The position numbers and the translations under genes were made by a program. A stretch of DNA of 42,832 nucleotides. Source: Candidatus Gemmiger stercorigallinarum (lineage in GTDB: Bacteria > Bacillota > Clostridia > Oscillospirales > Ruminococcaceae). The notes under the pieces are model-generated. The model had not been told where the DNA came from and did not search any database. It saw only the letters and a program-made list of their open reading frames with translations. Positions 1-8,296 of the stretch are shown here, piece by piece; position 1 is the stretch's first letter; each line of letters starts with the position of its first letter. Location: assembly GCA_019119495.1 (NCBI GenBank), contig DWWX01000008.1, forward strand, positions 1 to 42,832, written 5' to 3'.

Positions 1-113
1 CGCACCTGGCCGCTCTCCAGGTCCACCTCCATGTCCTCCACATATCCGAACCGGCTTCCGTCCCGCAGGCCGATTACCTCTTTCCAGCGCAGCTCCGCGA
101 TCCGCGTCTCCAT
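1..113 (-). CDS. YlmC/YmxH-like sporulation protein, 5' part only
   Basis: The first 37 codons of a minus-strand gene run off the left edge. The visible protein begins METRIAELRWKEVIGL and continues with a D-G-S-R-F-G-Y-V-E-D segment typical of the small PRC-barrel proteins annotated YlmC/YmxH in spore-formers. The start at 113 is supported by a purine-rich AGAAAGGGGG about 8 bases upstream. An ATG at 120 lies in another frame and is not used. Family proteins are about 80-90 residues, so roughly half is missing. The precise function is unknown even in the family; the sporulation link is established annotation, not seen here. Confidence 0.7.
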   Translation of the reverse strand, partial: METRIAELRWKEVIGLRDGSRFGYVEDMEVDLESGQV

Positions 114-173
114 GGAGCATGCCCCCTTTCTATGGCTGTCTTATGGATATGCGGGGGAGGAGCTGTCCTATAC

Positions 174-212
174 GAAAAAACGCCCCAGCGCATCGATAAA
201 TGCGCTGGGGCG
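174..212 (-). terminator. Intrinsic terminator of the amino-acid ABC operon
   Basis: A perfect 13-bp stem (181-193 paired with 200-212, six-base loop) is followed on the minus strand by six T residues (180-175). It lies 15 bases past the stop of the ATPase gene. On the plus strand the stem is followed by GGTTTT, so it may also work weakly the other way. Confidence 0.85.
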
Positions 213-226
213 GGGTTTTGCCTATT

Positions 227-943
227 TTACAGGACCTTGCTGAGGAACAGCTGGGTGCGGGGGTTCTGGGGGTGGTCGAACAGCTCGCTGGGGGAGTTCT
301 CCTCCAGGATCTTGCCGCTGTCCATGAAGATGACCCGGCTGGCCACCTCGCGGGCGAAGCCCATCTCGTGGGTGACCACCGCCATGGTCATGCCCTCGTG
401 GGCCAGGTCACGCATCAGGTCCAGCACCTCGCCCACCATCTCAGGGTCCAGGGCGGAGGTGGGTTCGTCAAACAGCAGGACCTCCGGGTCCATGGCCAGG
501 GCGCGGGCGATGGCGATGCGCTGCTTCTGCCCGCCGGACAGCGAGCTGGGGTAAGCGTCCGCCTTGTCCGCCAGGCCGATGCGTTCCAGCAGTTCCATGG
601 CGCGCTTGTCGGCCTGGTCCTTGGTCATGCGGTGCAGGCGGGTGGGCGCCAGCGTGATGTTGCGCTTGACCGTCAGATGCGGGAACAGGTTAAAGTGCTG
701 GAACACCATGCCCATCTTGGCGCGGGTCTTGTCGATGTCCTTCTCGGTGACCTCGACGCCGTCCAGGTAGACCTTGCCGCCGGTGGGCTCCTCCAGCCGG
801 GTCAGGCAGCGCAGGAAGGTGGACTTTCCGCAGCCGGAAGGCCCGACCAGGCAGACCACGTCGCCCTTGTTGACGGTCAGGCTGACGCCCCGCAGAACGT
901 CCAGGCCCTCGTAGCTTTTCTGCAGATTTTCAGCGACGATCAC
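227..943 (-). CDS. Polar amino-acid ABC transporter ATPase
   Basis: Cytoplasmic ATPase of an amino-acid importer, 238 aa, the usual length for GlnQ/HisP-type subunits. Walker A is GPSGCGKST near residue 34, the ABC signature is [15 protein letters not shown], and Walker B with D-loop is [14 protein letters not shown], followed by the switch His in VVTHEMGF. It energises the permease encoded immediately upstream; the start codon lies inside the end of that gene (14-nt overlap), so translation is probably coupled. Third and last gene of an operon that reads binding protein, permease, ATPase and ends at the terminator at 174-212. The exact amino-acid substrate cannot be read from the sequence. 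Confidence 0.95.
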   Translation of the reverse strand: MIVAENLQKSYEGLDVLRGVSLTVNKGDVVCLVGPSGCGKSTFLRCLTRLEEPTGGKVYLDGVEVTEKDIDKTRAKMGMVFQHFNLFPHLTVKRNITLAPTRLHRMTKDQADKRAMELLERIGLADKADAYPSSLSGGQKQRIAIARALAMDPEVLLFDEPTSALDPEMVGEVLDLMRDLAHEGMTMAVVTHEMGFAREVASRVIFMDSGKILEENSPSELFDHPQNPRTQLFLSKVL

Positions 944-1703
944 TCTGCCTCAGCCTCCTTTCCAGTTTGCCCAGCAGCCAGGTAAAGATCATGACCAGCA
1001 CCAGATAGATGGCCGCGGTGCCCAATAGCGGGAACATGGCCTCGTAGGTGCGGTTCATAACGCCCTGGGCCGCGTACAGCAGCTCCTTGCCGCCGATGAC
1101 GGTGATCAGCGAGGTATCTTTAAGCAGGATGATGAACTCGTTGCCCAGCGACGGCAGCACCGACTTGATGGCCTGGGGCACCACCACCAAAAACATCGTG
1201 GTAGTGTAGTTCAGGCCCAGACTGCGGCCGGCCTCCATCTGGCCGGGGTCCACCGCCATCAGGCCGCCGCGGATGATCTCGGACACATAGGCGCCGGAGT
1301 TGATGCCCAGGCTGAGCGCGCCGATCAGCGTGAAGTCACGGCTGGAGGCAAACACCACCATGCTCATGATCAGCAGCTGCACCATCATGGGGGTGCCGCG
1401 GATGACGGTGGAGTAGACCTTGCAGATCAGGTTGAAAAAGCCCAGCACCGGGTTTTTGTGCCCGACGCGCTGCTGGTCGTGAGTGACGCGCACCAGCGCC
1501 ACCACGCTGCCCAGGATAACGCCCAGAGCCAGCGCCGCCGCCGTGACCACCAGCGTGGTGCCCACGCCTTCCAGGTATTGCAGCCAGCGGTCGGATTCGA
1601 TGAATGCCTGGTAGAATTTGACGAAGAAATCCTGCCAGAAGGTCAACTCGCCGCCGCTGCGGGCCAGTTCGGACAACGCCTCAAACTGTGCGGCCAGGTC
1701 CAT
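930..1703 (-). CDS. Polar amino-acid ABC transporter permease
   Basis: Integral membrane permease of the HisM/GlnP family, about 257 aa from the ATG at 1703. The GTG at 1715 is an alternative start four codons earlier; GGAGGTGG sits just before the chosen ATG. Several hydrophobic helices are clear, for example [18 protein letters not shown] and the C-terminal [15 protein letters not shown]. The EAA loop that docks the ATPase is visible as [16 protein letters not shown]. An extra 50-residue polar N-terminus precedes the first helix. It sits between the binding-protein gene (206-nt gap) and the ATPase gene (14-nt overlap). Confidence 0.93.
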   Translation of the reverse strand: MDLAAQFEALSELARSGGELTFWQDFFVKFYQAFIESDRWLQYLEGVGTTLVVTAAALALGVILGSVVALVRVTHDQQRVGHKNPVLGFFNLICKVYSTVIRGTPMMVQLLIMSMVVFASSRDFTLIGALSLGINSGAYVSEIIRGGLMAVDPGQMEAGRSLGLNYTTTMFLVVVPQAIKSVLPSLGNEFIILLKDTSLITVIGGKELLYAAQGVMNRTYEAMFPLLGTAAIYLVLVMIFTWLLGKLERRLRQSDRR

Positions 1704-1908
1704 GTCCACCTCCACCTTTCTGAACGGTCGATTTTATTTTCCTGCCGGCAGCCGCCGGCGGGTCGGTTTGGGGATTTGGGGGAAGATACAGCAAAAGGAG
1801 AGCGGCCCTGCTCCGGCGTCTGCCGGAAAGCGCAGGCCCATGCCTGCCAGACCGCCCCCCTGCTGTGCTTATGCGCAAACGCCTGCGCGTCCCGCACAGG
1901 GCCGCCGA

Positions 1909-2778
1909 TCACTCAGCGGAGATGTACTTGTCGATGATGGCCTGAGTGGTGCCGTCGGCCTCCATCTCGGCCAGGATGCTGTTGATGGCATCCAGCAGCT
2001 GGGTGTTGCCCTTGGCCACGCCGATGGCGTAATCCTCGTCCGCAAAGGCGGTGTCCAGGATCGTCAGGCCGGGGTTGGCCGCCACGTACTCCTGGGCGGG
2101 GGCGTTGTCGATGACCACGGCGTCCACCTTGCCGGAGACCAGGTTCTGCACGGCGGTGTTGCCGTTGTCAAAGGGAGCCACGGCGTCCTCGCCAAACTCG
2201 TCGATGCAGAAGGTATAGCCGGTGGTGCCGCGCTGCACGCCGACCAGCTTGCCGGCCAGGTCGTCGGGGCTGGTGATGTCGGAGCCTTCCGGCACGATGA
2301 CGGACTGCACACCGTTGGCATAGGTGTTGGAGAAGTCCATGTTGACCAGGCGGTCCTCGGTGATGGTGATGCCGGCCATGGCGATGTCGCTCTTGCCCTG
2401 CTGCACCGCCAGCAGAGCGGCGTCAAAGTCCATATCGTCGATCTGCAGCTCCAGGCCCAGGCGCTTGGCGATCTCGCCGGCCATCTCCACGTCGATGCCC
2501 TCAAACTCGCCGGCGTCGTTGGTCATCTCGTACGGCGGGAAAGCGGCGTTGGTGGACATGATCAGCACGCCGTCCTCGACGGTCTCCACGTCGTAGGAAG
2601 CGGTCTCGGCGGAGGCGGTGCTGGAGGCCTCCTCGCTGGAAGCCTCGCTGGAGGTGTCCTCAGCGGCGGAGGAGCTTTCGGGCGCGGTGCTCTCCGAGCT
2701 GCTGGAATCGGTGCCGCTGCAGGCGGCCAGGCTGAACGCCATGGCGGCGCCCAGCAAAAGTGCAGTCAGTTTTTTCAT
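1909..2778 (-). CDS. Amino-acid ABC transporter substrate-binding lipoprotein
   Basis: Extracellular solute-binding protein family 3 lipoprotein, about 289 aa. A short charged N-terminus (MKKLTALLLG) and hydrophobic stretch lead to lipobox SLAAC, then a Ser/Glu/Ala-rich linker of about 40 residues. The mature domain starts near VLIMSTNAAFPPYEM and contains GEFEGIDVEMAGEIAKRLG, a family hallmark that places the ligand among polar amino acids. The start at 2778 is chosen over the upstream in-frame start at 2826 because AGAGGG lies 7 bases before it and the signal peptide begins there. First gene of the importer operon, preceded by a near-consensus promoter at 2874-2902. Confidence 0.93.
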   Translation of the reverse strand: MKKLTALLLGAAMAFSLAACSGTDSSSSESTAPESSSAAEDTSSEASSEEASSTASAETASYDVETVEDGVLIMSTNAAFPPYEMTNDAGEFEGIDVEMAGEIAKRLGLELQIDDMDFDAALLAVQQGKSDIAMAGITITEDRLVNMDFSNTYANGVQSVIVPEGSDITSPDDLAGKLVGVQRGTTGYTFCIDEFGEDAVAPFDNGNTAVQNLVSGKVDAVVIDNAPAQEYVAANPGLTILDTAFADEDYAIGVAKGNTQLLDAINSILAEMEADGTTQAIIDKYISAE

Positions 2779-2873
2779 GTTGTTATCCCTCTTGTTTCTT
2801 CTCAAAACTTTTCCATGACTTTTCATGTGCAGCCACCGGGCCGGACCCTCCCCGGCTATCCGGCGACCTTACC

Positions 2874-2902
2874 AGTATGCTGCATAAAACCTGCATTGTC
2901 AA
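2874..2902 (-). promoter_or_regulatory. Sigma-A type promoter of the amino-acid ABC operon
   Basis: Minus-strand -35 TTGACA (2902-2897) and -10 CATACT (2879-2874) are separated by exactly 17 bases. This is about 96 bases before the binding-protein start. Apart from this and the divergent promoter at 3021, the stretch 2779-3288 contains only the two leaders; I see no gene in it. Confidence 0.8.
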
Positions 2903-3020
2903 TGTATATTTTGCATTTTCGGCGTTTTGTGTACCCCTTTTGCGGGTGGGCGTCCTTTTTTGTGCAGTTTTTGAGGCCCGCGGCCGCCGCGCCCCGGCCG
3001 CAGATTTTGCCCCGCCGGTA

Positions 3021-3049
3021 TTGACACCCCCACATGTCGATGCTACACT
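3021..3049 (+). promoter_or_regulatory. Sigma-A type promoter of the feo operon
   Basis: Plus-strand -35 TTGACA (3021-3026), a 17-base spacer and -10 TACACT (3044-3049). The transcript would carry a GC-rich leader of about 230 nt before feoB. I could not recognise a classical Fur box overlapping the promoter, so iron regulation is expected from biology but not shown. Confidence 0.8.
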
Positions 3050-3288
3050 GATTCAGTAGGAATTTGTCATGGAATGTGCGGCGGGGCAGGCGCTGCCGGC
3101 GCCGGGGAAGCCGCCGCACAAAAGCAAGCGCCCGTGCGCCGCCTGCTGTAAACGCCGGGGCCGCTGCTTTGCCTTTTGCGAGAAAGTTGAAATTCAGGAG
3201 AAAATGCTCCCCTGTGCCGGGCTGCGGCATGGGGCTGTGCGTCTGCGCCGGCCCCTGCGTCCCGCCGGGGAGCGGGGGGTTGTGAACT

Positions 3289-5667
3289 ATGACATTGGCA
3301 GAACTTGCCATCGGCCAGGATGCGCGCATCCGGTCGGTGGGCGGGCAGGGCGCGCTGCGGCGGCACCTGCTGGATATGGGCCTGACGCCCGGCATTGAGG
3401 TGACCTTGCGCAAGGTGGCGCCCATGGGCGACCCCATCGAGCTGGAGCTGCGCGGCTATGAGCTGACGCTGCGGCTGGATGACGCCAAACAGATCGAGAT
3501 CGAGGGTGTGCACGACACCGACCGCGCCGCCCGGCCCCAGACCCGCCACACGCCCACGCCCCACCCCGGCCACGGCGAGGTCCGCCAGGCGCCCAGCTAC
3601 CACGACCACAAGGCGGGCGACGCCATCCCCAAGGGGCAGCCGCTGACCTTTGCGCTGGCCGGCAACCAGAACTGCGGCAAGACCACGCTGTTCAACCAGC
3701 TGACCGGGTCCAACCAGCATGTGGGCAATTTCCCCGGCGTGACGGTGGACCGCAAGGACGGCCAGATCCGCGGCCATGCCGAGGCCACCGTCACCGACCT
3801 GCCGGGCATCTATTCCCTCTCGCCCTATTCCAGCGAGGAGATCGTGACGCGGGACTTTCTTTTGAAAGAAAAGCCCACCGGCATCATCAACATCGTGGAC
3901 GCCACCAACATCGAGCGCAACCTGTACCTGACCATCCAGCTGATGGAGCTGCAGATCCCCATGGTGCTGGCGCTGAACATGATGGATGAGGTGCGGGCCA
4001 ACGGCGGCACCGTCATCGTCAATGAGCTGGAAGCCCTGCTGGGCATCCCGGTGGTGCCCATCTCGGCCGCCCGCAACGAGGGCATCGACGAGCTGATCGA
4101 CCATGCCATCCATGTGGCCCGCCACCGCGAGACGCCCGGCCGCATCGACTTCTGCGAGGCCGGCGGCGACAACGACCCCCGCGGCGCGGTGCACCGCTGC
4201 ATCCATGCCATCGTCCACCTGATCGAGGACCACGCCCGCCGGGCCGGGCTGCCGCCCCGCTTTGCCGCCACCAAGCTGGTGGAGGGCGACGCGCCGATTT
4301 TGGAGCAGCTGGACCTGGACCAGAACGAGAAAGAGACGCTGGAGCACACCATCGTCGAGATGGAGCACGAGACCGGCACCGACCGGGAGGCCGCTTTGGC
4401 GGATATGCGCTTCCGCTTTATCGAGGGCGTCTGCGACCAGACGGTGGTCCACCCGGTGGAAAGCCGCGAGCACAAGCGCAGCGTGGCCATCGACAGGGTG
4501 CTGACCGGCAAATACACCGCCATCCCCTGCTTTATCGCCATTCTGGCGCTGGTGTTCTGGCTGACCTTCGGCGTGGTGGGCGTGGCACTGTCCGATCTGA
4601 TGGAGCTGGCCATCGGCGCCGTCACCGACTGGGTGGACGCCGGCCTGACCGCCTACGGCATCAACCCGGTGGTCCATTCGCTGGTCATCGACGGCATCTT
4701 TGCCGGCGTGGGCAGCGTGCTCAGCTTCCTGCCCACCATCGTCACGCTGTTCTTTTTCCTGTCCATCCTGGAGGACACCGGCTACATGGCCCGTGTTGCC
4801 TTCGTCATGGACAAGCCGCTGCGGCGCATCGGGCTTTCCGGCCGCAGCTTTGTGCCCATGCTGATCGGGTTTGGCTGCTCGGTGCCGGCCATCATGGCCA
4901 CGCGGACGCTGTCCTCCGACCGGGACCGCCGCATGACGGTGCTGCTGACGCCGTTTATGAGCTGCTCGGCCAAGCTGCCCATCTACGGGCTGTTCACCGC
5001 GGCGTTTTTCCCGCGGGGGTGGCAGCCGGTGGTGATGGTCGCCCTTTACCTGATGGGCGTGGTGTTCGCGGTGGTGTATGCGCTGGTGCTGAAGCACACC
5101 CGCTTCCGCGGCGAGCCGGTGCCCTTTGTGATGGAGCTGCCCAATTACCGCCTGCCCAGCCCCAAAAGCGTGGGCCAGCTGATCTGGGACAAGGCCAAGG
5201 ATTTTATCACCCGTGCCTTTACCATCATCTTTGTGGCCACCGTCATCATCTGGTTTTTGCAGAGCTTTGACGCGCGGCTGAACGTGGTCGATTCGCCGGA
5301 TTCCAGCCTGCTGGCCATGATCGGCGGATGGATCGCCCCTGTCTTTGCCCCGCTGGGCTTTGGCGACTGGCGGGTGTCCACCGCGCTGATCACCGGCTTT
5401 ACCGCCAAGGAGAGCGTCGTCTCCACCCTGACGGTGCTTTTGGGCGGCGATACCGCGCTGCTGGGCAGCCTGTTCACCCCCTTTACCGCCTTTGTGTTTT
5501 TGACCTTTACGCTGCTGTACACCCCCTGCGTGGCGGCCATCGCGGCGGCCCGGCGGGAGCTGGGCTCCGCCAAGGCGGCGGCCGGCGTGGTGGTGGCCCA
5601 GTGCCTGATCGCCTGGGCCGCGGCCTTTGCCGTGCACGCCGTCGGCCTGCTGCTGGGTCTGGCCTGA
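3289..5667 (+). CDS. feoB: Ferrous iron transporter, FeoA-FeoB fusion
   Basis: Inner-membrane Fe(II) transporter of 792 aa. Residues 1 to about 73 are a FeoA-like SH3 domain (MTLAELAIGQDARIRSVGG; HLLDMGLTPGIEV). A His-rich linker of roughly 40 residues follows, with His near 75, 87, 92, 95, 105 and 107. The G domain then starts with G1 GNQNCGKTT (about 125-133), G3 DLPGIYSLSPYS and G4 NMMD. The C-terminal part has the Nramp-like Gate motifs typical of FeoB, including LIGFGCSVPAIMATRTL and FTAKESVVSTL. FeoA fused to FeoB is common in Clostridia; the His-rich connector is less usual. Co-transcribed with the small Cys-rich gene downstream. Confidence 0.96.
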   Translation: MTLAELAIGQDARIRSVGGQGALRRHLLDMGLTPGIEVTLRKVAPMGDPIELELRGYELTLRLDDAKQIEIEGVHDTDRAARPQTRHTPTPHPGHGEVRQAPSYHDHKAGDAIPKGQPLTFALAGNQNCGKTTLFNQLTGSNQHVGNFPGVTVDRKDGQIRGHAEATVTDLPGIYSLSPYSSEEIVTRDFLLKEKPTGIINIVDATNIERNLYLTIQLMELQIPMVLALNMMDEVRANGGTVIVNELEALLGIPVVPISAARNEGIDELIDHAIHVARHRETPGRIDFCEAGGDNDPRGAVHRCIHAIVHLIEDHARRAGLPPRFAATKLVEGDAPILEQLDLDQNEKETLEHTIVEMEHETGTDREAALADMRFRFIEGVCDQTVVHPVESREHKRSVAIDRVLTGKYTAIPCFIAILALVFWLTFGVVGVALSDLMELAIGAVTDWVDAGLTAYGINPVVHSLVIDGIFAGVGSVLSFLPTIVTLFFFLSILEDTGYMARVAFVMDKPLRRIGLSGRSFVPMLIGFGCSVPAIMATRTLSSDRDRRMTVLLTPFMSCSAKLPIYGLFTAAFFPRGWQPVVMVALYLMGVVFAVVYALVLKHTRFRGEPVPFVMELPNYRLPSPKSVGQLIWDKAKDFITRAFTIIFVATVIIWFLQSFDARLNVVDSPDSSLLAMIGGWIAPVFAPLGFGDWRVSTALITGFTAKESVVSTLTVLLGGDTALLGSLFTPFTAFVFLTFTLLYTPCVAAIAAARRELGSAKAAAGVVVAQCLIAWAAAFAVHAVGLLLGLA

Positions 5668-5718
5668 CCGCCCGGCAGGCGCCCATTTGCCTTTTGCCGC
5701 AAAAGCGGCTGCATTTTT

Positions 5719-5741
5719 GCCCGGCGCACACCGCGCCGGGC
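5719..5741 (+). other. Intercistronic hairpin between feoB and the Cys-rich gene
   Basis: A perfect 9-bp GC stem (5719-5727 with 5733-5741) with a five-base loop lies just before the ribosome binding site of the next gene. A smaller GCCGC-AAAA-GCGGC hairpin followed by TGCATTTTT lies about 20 bases earlier and looks like a weak attenuator. Together they could lower expression of the second gene or stabilise feoB mRNA. Confidence 0.45.
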
Positions 5742-5761
5742 CGGACAGGAGGGATCTTCCC

Positions 5762-5953
5762 ATGTGGAACCTGCAAAGTTTTATCGTGCTCGTGGTGATT
5801 TTTGTGCTGCTGGCGCTGGCGATCCTGTTCATCGCCAACAACGGCGGCTTCAAGTCCGGCTGCACCGGCCACTGCGCCAGCTGCCAGCAGCGGTGCAGCA
5901 CCCCCAAACCGGCCAAAAAGCCGGAGGAGGACGACGGCGCGCCCAAAGCATAA
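5762..5953 (+). CDS. FeoB-associated Cys-rich membrane protein
   Basis: A 63-residue protein with one N-terminal membrane helix (FIVLVVIFVLLALAILFIAN) and a Cys-rich tail holding the pattern C-T-G-H-C-A-S-C-Q-Q-R-C, then a charged Lys/Glu/Asp end. This matches the small family found directly behind feoB in Firmicutes. The start is set by AGGAGGG 8 bases before the ATG. The Cys cluster could bind iron, but that is inference; the established fact is the genetic linkage to feoB. Confidence 0.88.
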   Translation: MWNLQSFIVLVVIFVLLALAILFIANNGGFKSGCTGHCASCQQRCSTPKPAKKPEEDDGAPKA

Positions 5954-6009
5954 GCCGCCGGACACAGGGAAAGGATGTGGCCTTTGTGACAAAACTCAAC
6001 CAAGCATGG

Positions 6010-6048
6010 CTCCATGCAAAGCCAGTGGACTGCGACGTTTGCATGGAG
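6010..6048. repeat. 11-bp inverted repeat upstream of the CD3324 gene
   Basis: CTCCATGCAAA (6010-6020) and TTTGCATGGAG (6038-6048) are perfect inverted copies separated by 17 bases. A third partial copy, GCATGG (6004-6009), abuts the left arm. It lies about 100 bases before the CD3324 start and has no T-run, so an operator or a structured leader is more likely than a terminator. Confidence 0.45.
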
Positions 6049-6147
6049 TGACCTTCGTCGCAAAAACGGGCGCTGCCCCGCCTAAGCAGGGACGCCCGGA
6101 TATGCTGGCTTTGCCGCCTGACGTGTTTACGCAAGGAGGGAGCCTGC

Positions 6148-6411
6148 ATGAGATACATCAACGCAAGCGCGCTACTTCCCGATGCGCTGGTCAAAGAGCT
6201 GCAGGGCTACGTGCAGGGGGCATACATCTATGTGCCCGTTGCGCCGGCGCAGCAGAAGCATTGGGGAGAGGCATCCGGCTACCGGCAGGAGCTGCGGCAG
6301 CGCAACCGCCAAATCACCGAGGCTTACCGCCAGGGGACCCCGGTGGAGCAGCTGGCGGAACGCTACTGCCTGTCCGTCCATGCCATCCGGAAGATCATCT
6401 ATCAAAAATAA
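6148..6411 (+). CDS. CD3324 family small helix-turn-helix protein
   Basis: An 87-residue protein beginning MRYINASALLPDALVKELQG, with G-A-Y-I-Y-V-P, then W-G-E-A-S-G-Y and the Arg/Gln-rich segment RQELRQRNRQITEAYRQG. The C-terminal ERYCLSVHAIRKIIYQK is a clear helix-turn-helix second half. This arrangement matches the CD3324 family of Clostridia, distantly like Mor transcription activators. It is probably a DNA-binding regulator, target unknown. RBS AAGGAGGG sits 7 bases ahead. It is monocistronic: a long hairpin follows within 25 bases. Confidence 0.8.
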   Translation: MRYINASALLPDALVKELQGYVQGAYIYVPVAPAQQKHWGEASGYRQELRQRNRQITEAYRQGTPVEQLAERYCLSVHAIRKIIYQK

Positions 6412-6432
6412 CCGCCGCACAGCGGCGGCATA

Positions 6433-6471
6433 AAGCAGGCGGCAGAGGTTTTTGACCTCTGCCGCCTGCTT
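6433..6471 (+). terminator. Long perfect hairpin after the CD3324 gene
   Basis: A perfect 17-bp stem (6433-6449 with 6455-6471) with a five-base T-rich loop follows a smaller CCGCCGC/GCGGCGG hairpin. There is no strict T-run, only GCTGTCTCT, so termination efficiency is uncertain. Confidence 0.6.
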
Positions 6472-6518
6472 GCTGTCTCTGCCGGTTTGTACTGCTTGCT
6501 TCGGTGCCGAATGGTGGC

Positions 6519-6547
6519 TGGAAACCGCGCCGGGCCGGCGGTACAAT
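6519..6547 (+). promoter_or_regulatory. Candidate promoter of the hydrolase/acetyltransferase pair
   Basis: -35 TGGAAA (6519-6524), 17-base spacer, -10 TACAAT (6542-6547), about 40 bases before the hydrolase start. Confidence 0.5.
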
Positions 6548-6591
6548 GGAGAAAAGAGACCACCTGCATCCGCAAAAGAAAGGAACCCACC

Positions 6592-7296
6592 ATGTGCACA
6601 CGGTTTGTCCACCGGGGCGGCAGCGTCCTGACCGGCTTCAACTTTGACATCGACCTGGCGGTGTGGGACCACCGGCTCGTTCTGGAGCCGGACCGGTTTG
6701 GCATCGGCATCCTGCGGCCGGACGGGCTGCGGCATATTTATCACGGCGTGCACCGAAACGGCAACGCCGGCACCCTGCTGTATGTCCACGGCAGCGCGGC
6801 GGGGGCTTTCCGGGAGGGCGGCGGCTGTATGACCGTCGCCGACCTGACCGAGCGGTTTATACAGGGCAGGCTCCGCTTTGACGAGGCGCTGCTCATCGTC
6901 GCCACCCGGCCGATCGTCTACGCCCCCGACGCCACCATGCAGGCCGTGCTGTCCGACCGGCAGGGCCGCACGCTGATCGTGGAGCCCGGCCGCGGCTGGC
7001 GGCTGGACCGCGGGGCCTTCTCGCTGATGACCAACTATTCGCTGCTGGACCCCGAAAGCACCCGCCCCTTTGTGGTGCCGGGCGACGACCGCCTGGAGCG
7101 TGCCGGTCCGATGCTGCGCAGCTTTGGCGGGCGGCTGACCGTCGCCGACGCCTTTGCGGTGCTGCGCGCCGTCCGGCAGGAGGGGCCCTGGGCCACCAGG
7201 GTCAGCTTTGTCTACGCCGCAGACGAAAACGCCGTCTACTACGCCCAAGATAACGATTTTGCCCACATCCAAAAGCATCGGTTTGCCGCGCCGTGA
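6592..7296 (+). CDS. Ntn hydrolase, linear-amide C-N hydrolase type
   Basis: A 234-residue protein starting MCTRFV, so removal of Met would expose Cys2, the nucleophile of N-terminal nucleophile hydrolases such as bile-salt hydrolase and penicillin V acylase. The next element, GFNFDID, matches the G-x-x-x-D region of that family, and MTNYSLLDPES resembles the loop carrying the later catalytic residues. It is shorter than the usual 320-residue bile-salt hydrolase, so a minimal member with another linear amide substrate is likelier. The start at 6592 is preferred over an in-frame upstream start because AAAGGA precedes it and because Cys2 makes functional sense. Likely co-transcribed with the acetyltransferase 17 bases downstream. 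Confidence 0.7.
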   Translation: MCTRFVHRGGSVLTGFNFDIDLAVWDHRLVLEPDRFGIGILRPDGLRHIYHGVHRNGNAGTLLYVHGSAAGAFREGGGCMTVADLTERFIQGRLRFDEALLIVATRPIVYAPDATMQAVLSDRQGRTLIVEPGRGWRLDRGAFSLMTNYSLLDPESTRPFVVPGDDRLERAGPMLRSFGGRLTVADAFAVLRAVRQEGPWATRVSFVYAADENAVYYAQDNDFAHIQKHRFAAP

Positions 7297-7313
7297 CCGG
7301 CAGGGAGGAAACC

Positions 7314-7943
7314 ATGGACCCGAACAAAATATACCCCCGCTCCACCGACCGCCAGACGGTCTATCTAAAAAACGTCATCCACGACCCCGGCATCCAGGTG
7401 GGCGATTTTACGATCTACAACGACTTTGTCAACGACCCGCGGCAGTTTGAGAAAAACAATGTGCTGTACCGGTATCCCATCAACCGCGACAGGCTGGTGA
7501 TCGGCAAATTCTGTTCCATCGCCTGCGGGGCAAAGTTCCTGTTTACCAGCGCCAACCACACGCTGACATCGCTGTCCACCTACCCCTTCCCTCTCTTTTT
7601 TGAGGAATGGGGGCTGGATATCCGGGAGGTTCCGTCGGCCTGGGACAACAAAGGCGGCATCACCCTGGGCAGCGACGTTTGGGTGGGGTACGAGGCCGTG
7701 ATCCTGTCCGGCGTCACGGTCGGGGACGGCGCAGTCATTGCCGCCCGCGCCGTGGTGACCGGGGATGTGCCGCCGTACACCATCGTCGGCGGCGTGCCCG
7801 CCAGGCCGATCCGCAAACGCTTTCCCGACCAGGTGATCGCCGCTTTGCAGGCGGAGCGGTGGTGGGACTGGCCGGCGGAGAAGATCCGCCGGCACATGGG
7901 CGACATCCGCGCCGGCCGGTCCGACCGGCTGGTGCGGCCCTGA
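7314..7943 (+). CDS. Vat/CatB-like xenobiotic acetyltransferase
   Basis: A 209-residue left-handed beta-helix acyltransferase with hexapeptide repeats (IGKFCSIACGAKF; LGSDVWVGYEAVILSGVTVG). The sequence ANHTLTSLSTYPF matches the active-site loop of Vat/CatB enzymes, where the His of ANH is the catalytic base, and the C-terminal RWWDWPAEKI is also a family signature. Known members use acetyl-CoA to acetylate streptogramin A or chloramphenicol, but many chromosomal homologues have no proven drug substrate. The start at 7314 has GGGAGG 6 bases upstream. Its neighbour is the Ntn hydrolase; the pair may act on one amide or amine metabolite. Confidence 0.8.
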   Translation: MDPNKIYPRSTDRQTVYLKNVIHDPGIQVGDFTIYNDFVNDPRQFEKNNVLYRYPINRDRLVIGKFCSIACGAKFLFTSANHTLTSLSTYPFPLFFEEWGLDIREVPSAWDNKGGITLGSDVWVGYEAVILSGVTVGDGAVIAARAVVTGDVPPYTIVGGVPARPIRKRFPDQVIAALQAERWWDWPAEKIRRHMGDIRAGRSDRLVRP

Positions 7944-7984
7944 CCGGCCCGCCGCCGGGCGCCGCGCCAGAACAGACCATCCCG

Positions 7985-8240
7985 GCAAAGCGGAGTAAGC
8001 GCAAGGAAGCTGTGGTTTTGCCGCGCAAGCGGCAAAACTGCGAAGCACCGAAAAAATCGCAAAAGCAGGCCGGTGGCAAGGCGCCGGAACGCCGGCGTCC
8101 TTTGTGGACGCCAAGCGACGGCAACGCAGCCAACGGCCTGTTTTTGTTAGAGTTTGCGGCAAAGCTTCCTTGTGCGCACTCCGCTAAAGCAGAGCGGGCG
8201 GCAGTGAGGGTTCTCGCCGCCGCCCGCTCTGCGCGTCTGC
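7985..8240. repeat. Structured palindromic element with terminator, convergent spacer
   Basis: The 353-base gap 7944-8296 holds no gene. It contains imperfect inverted ends (about 7986-8012 and 8155-8186, both carrying GCGGAGT...CAAGGAAGCT), a perfect inner hairpin GTTTTGCCGC/GCGGCAAAAC (8015-8024 with 8029-8038) and further nested arms. It looks like a foldable MITE-like intergenic unit. Immediately after it a perfect 14-bp stem (8189-8202 with 8219-8232) is followed by TTTCTTTTT and could terminate the plus-strand transcript. Confidence 0.55.
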
Positions 8241-8296
8241 GTTTCTTTTTCAAATCGCCAGGGGGCCGGCCGTGCCGGAAGCGCCCGCCGGGGACC

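Noticed and set aside
3064-3285. Short plus-strand frame in the feo leader, as a possible separate FeoA or leader peptide
   Set aside because: No FeoA motif and an Arg-rich random composition; the FeoA domain is already fused to FeoB.
3067-6063. A 998-codon minus-strand frame opposite feoAB
   Set aside because: It is the antisense shadow of a gene with strong conserved motifs; composition (His/Gly/Gln-rich) and lack of a start signal argue against it.
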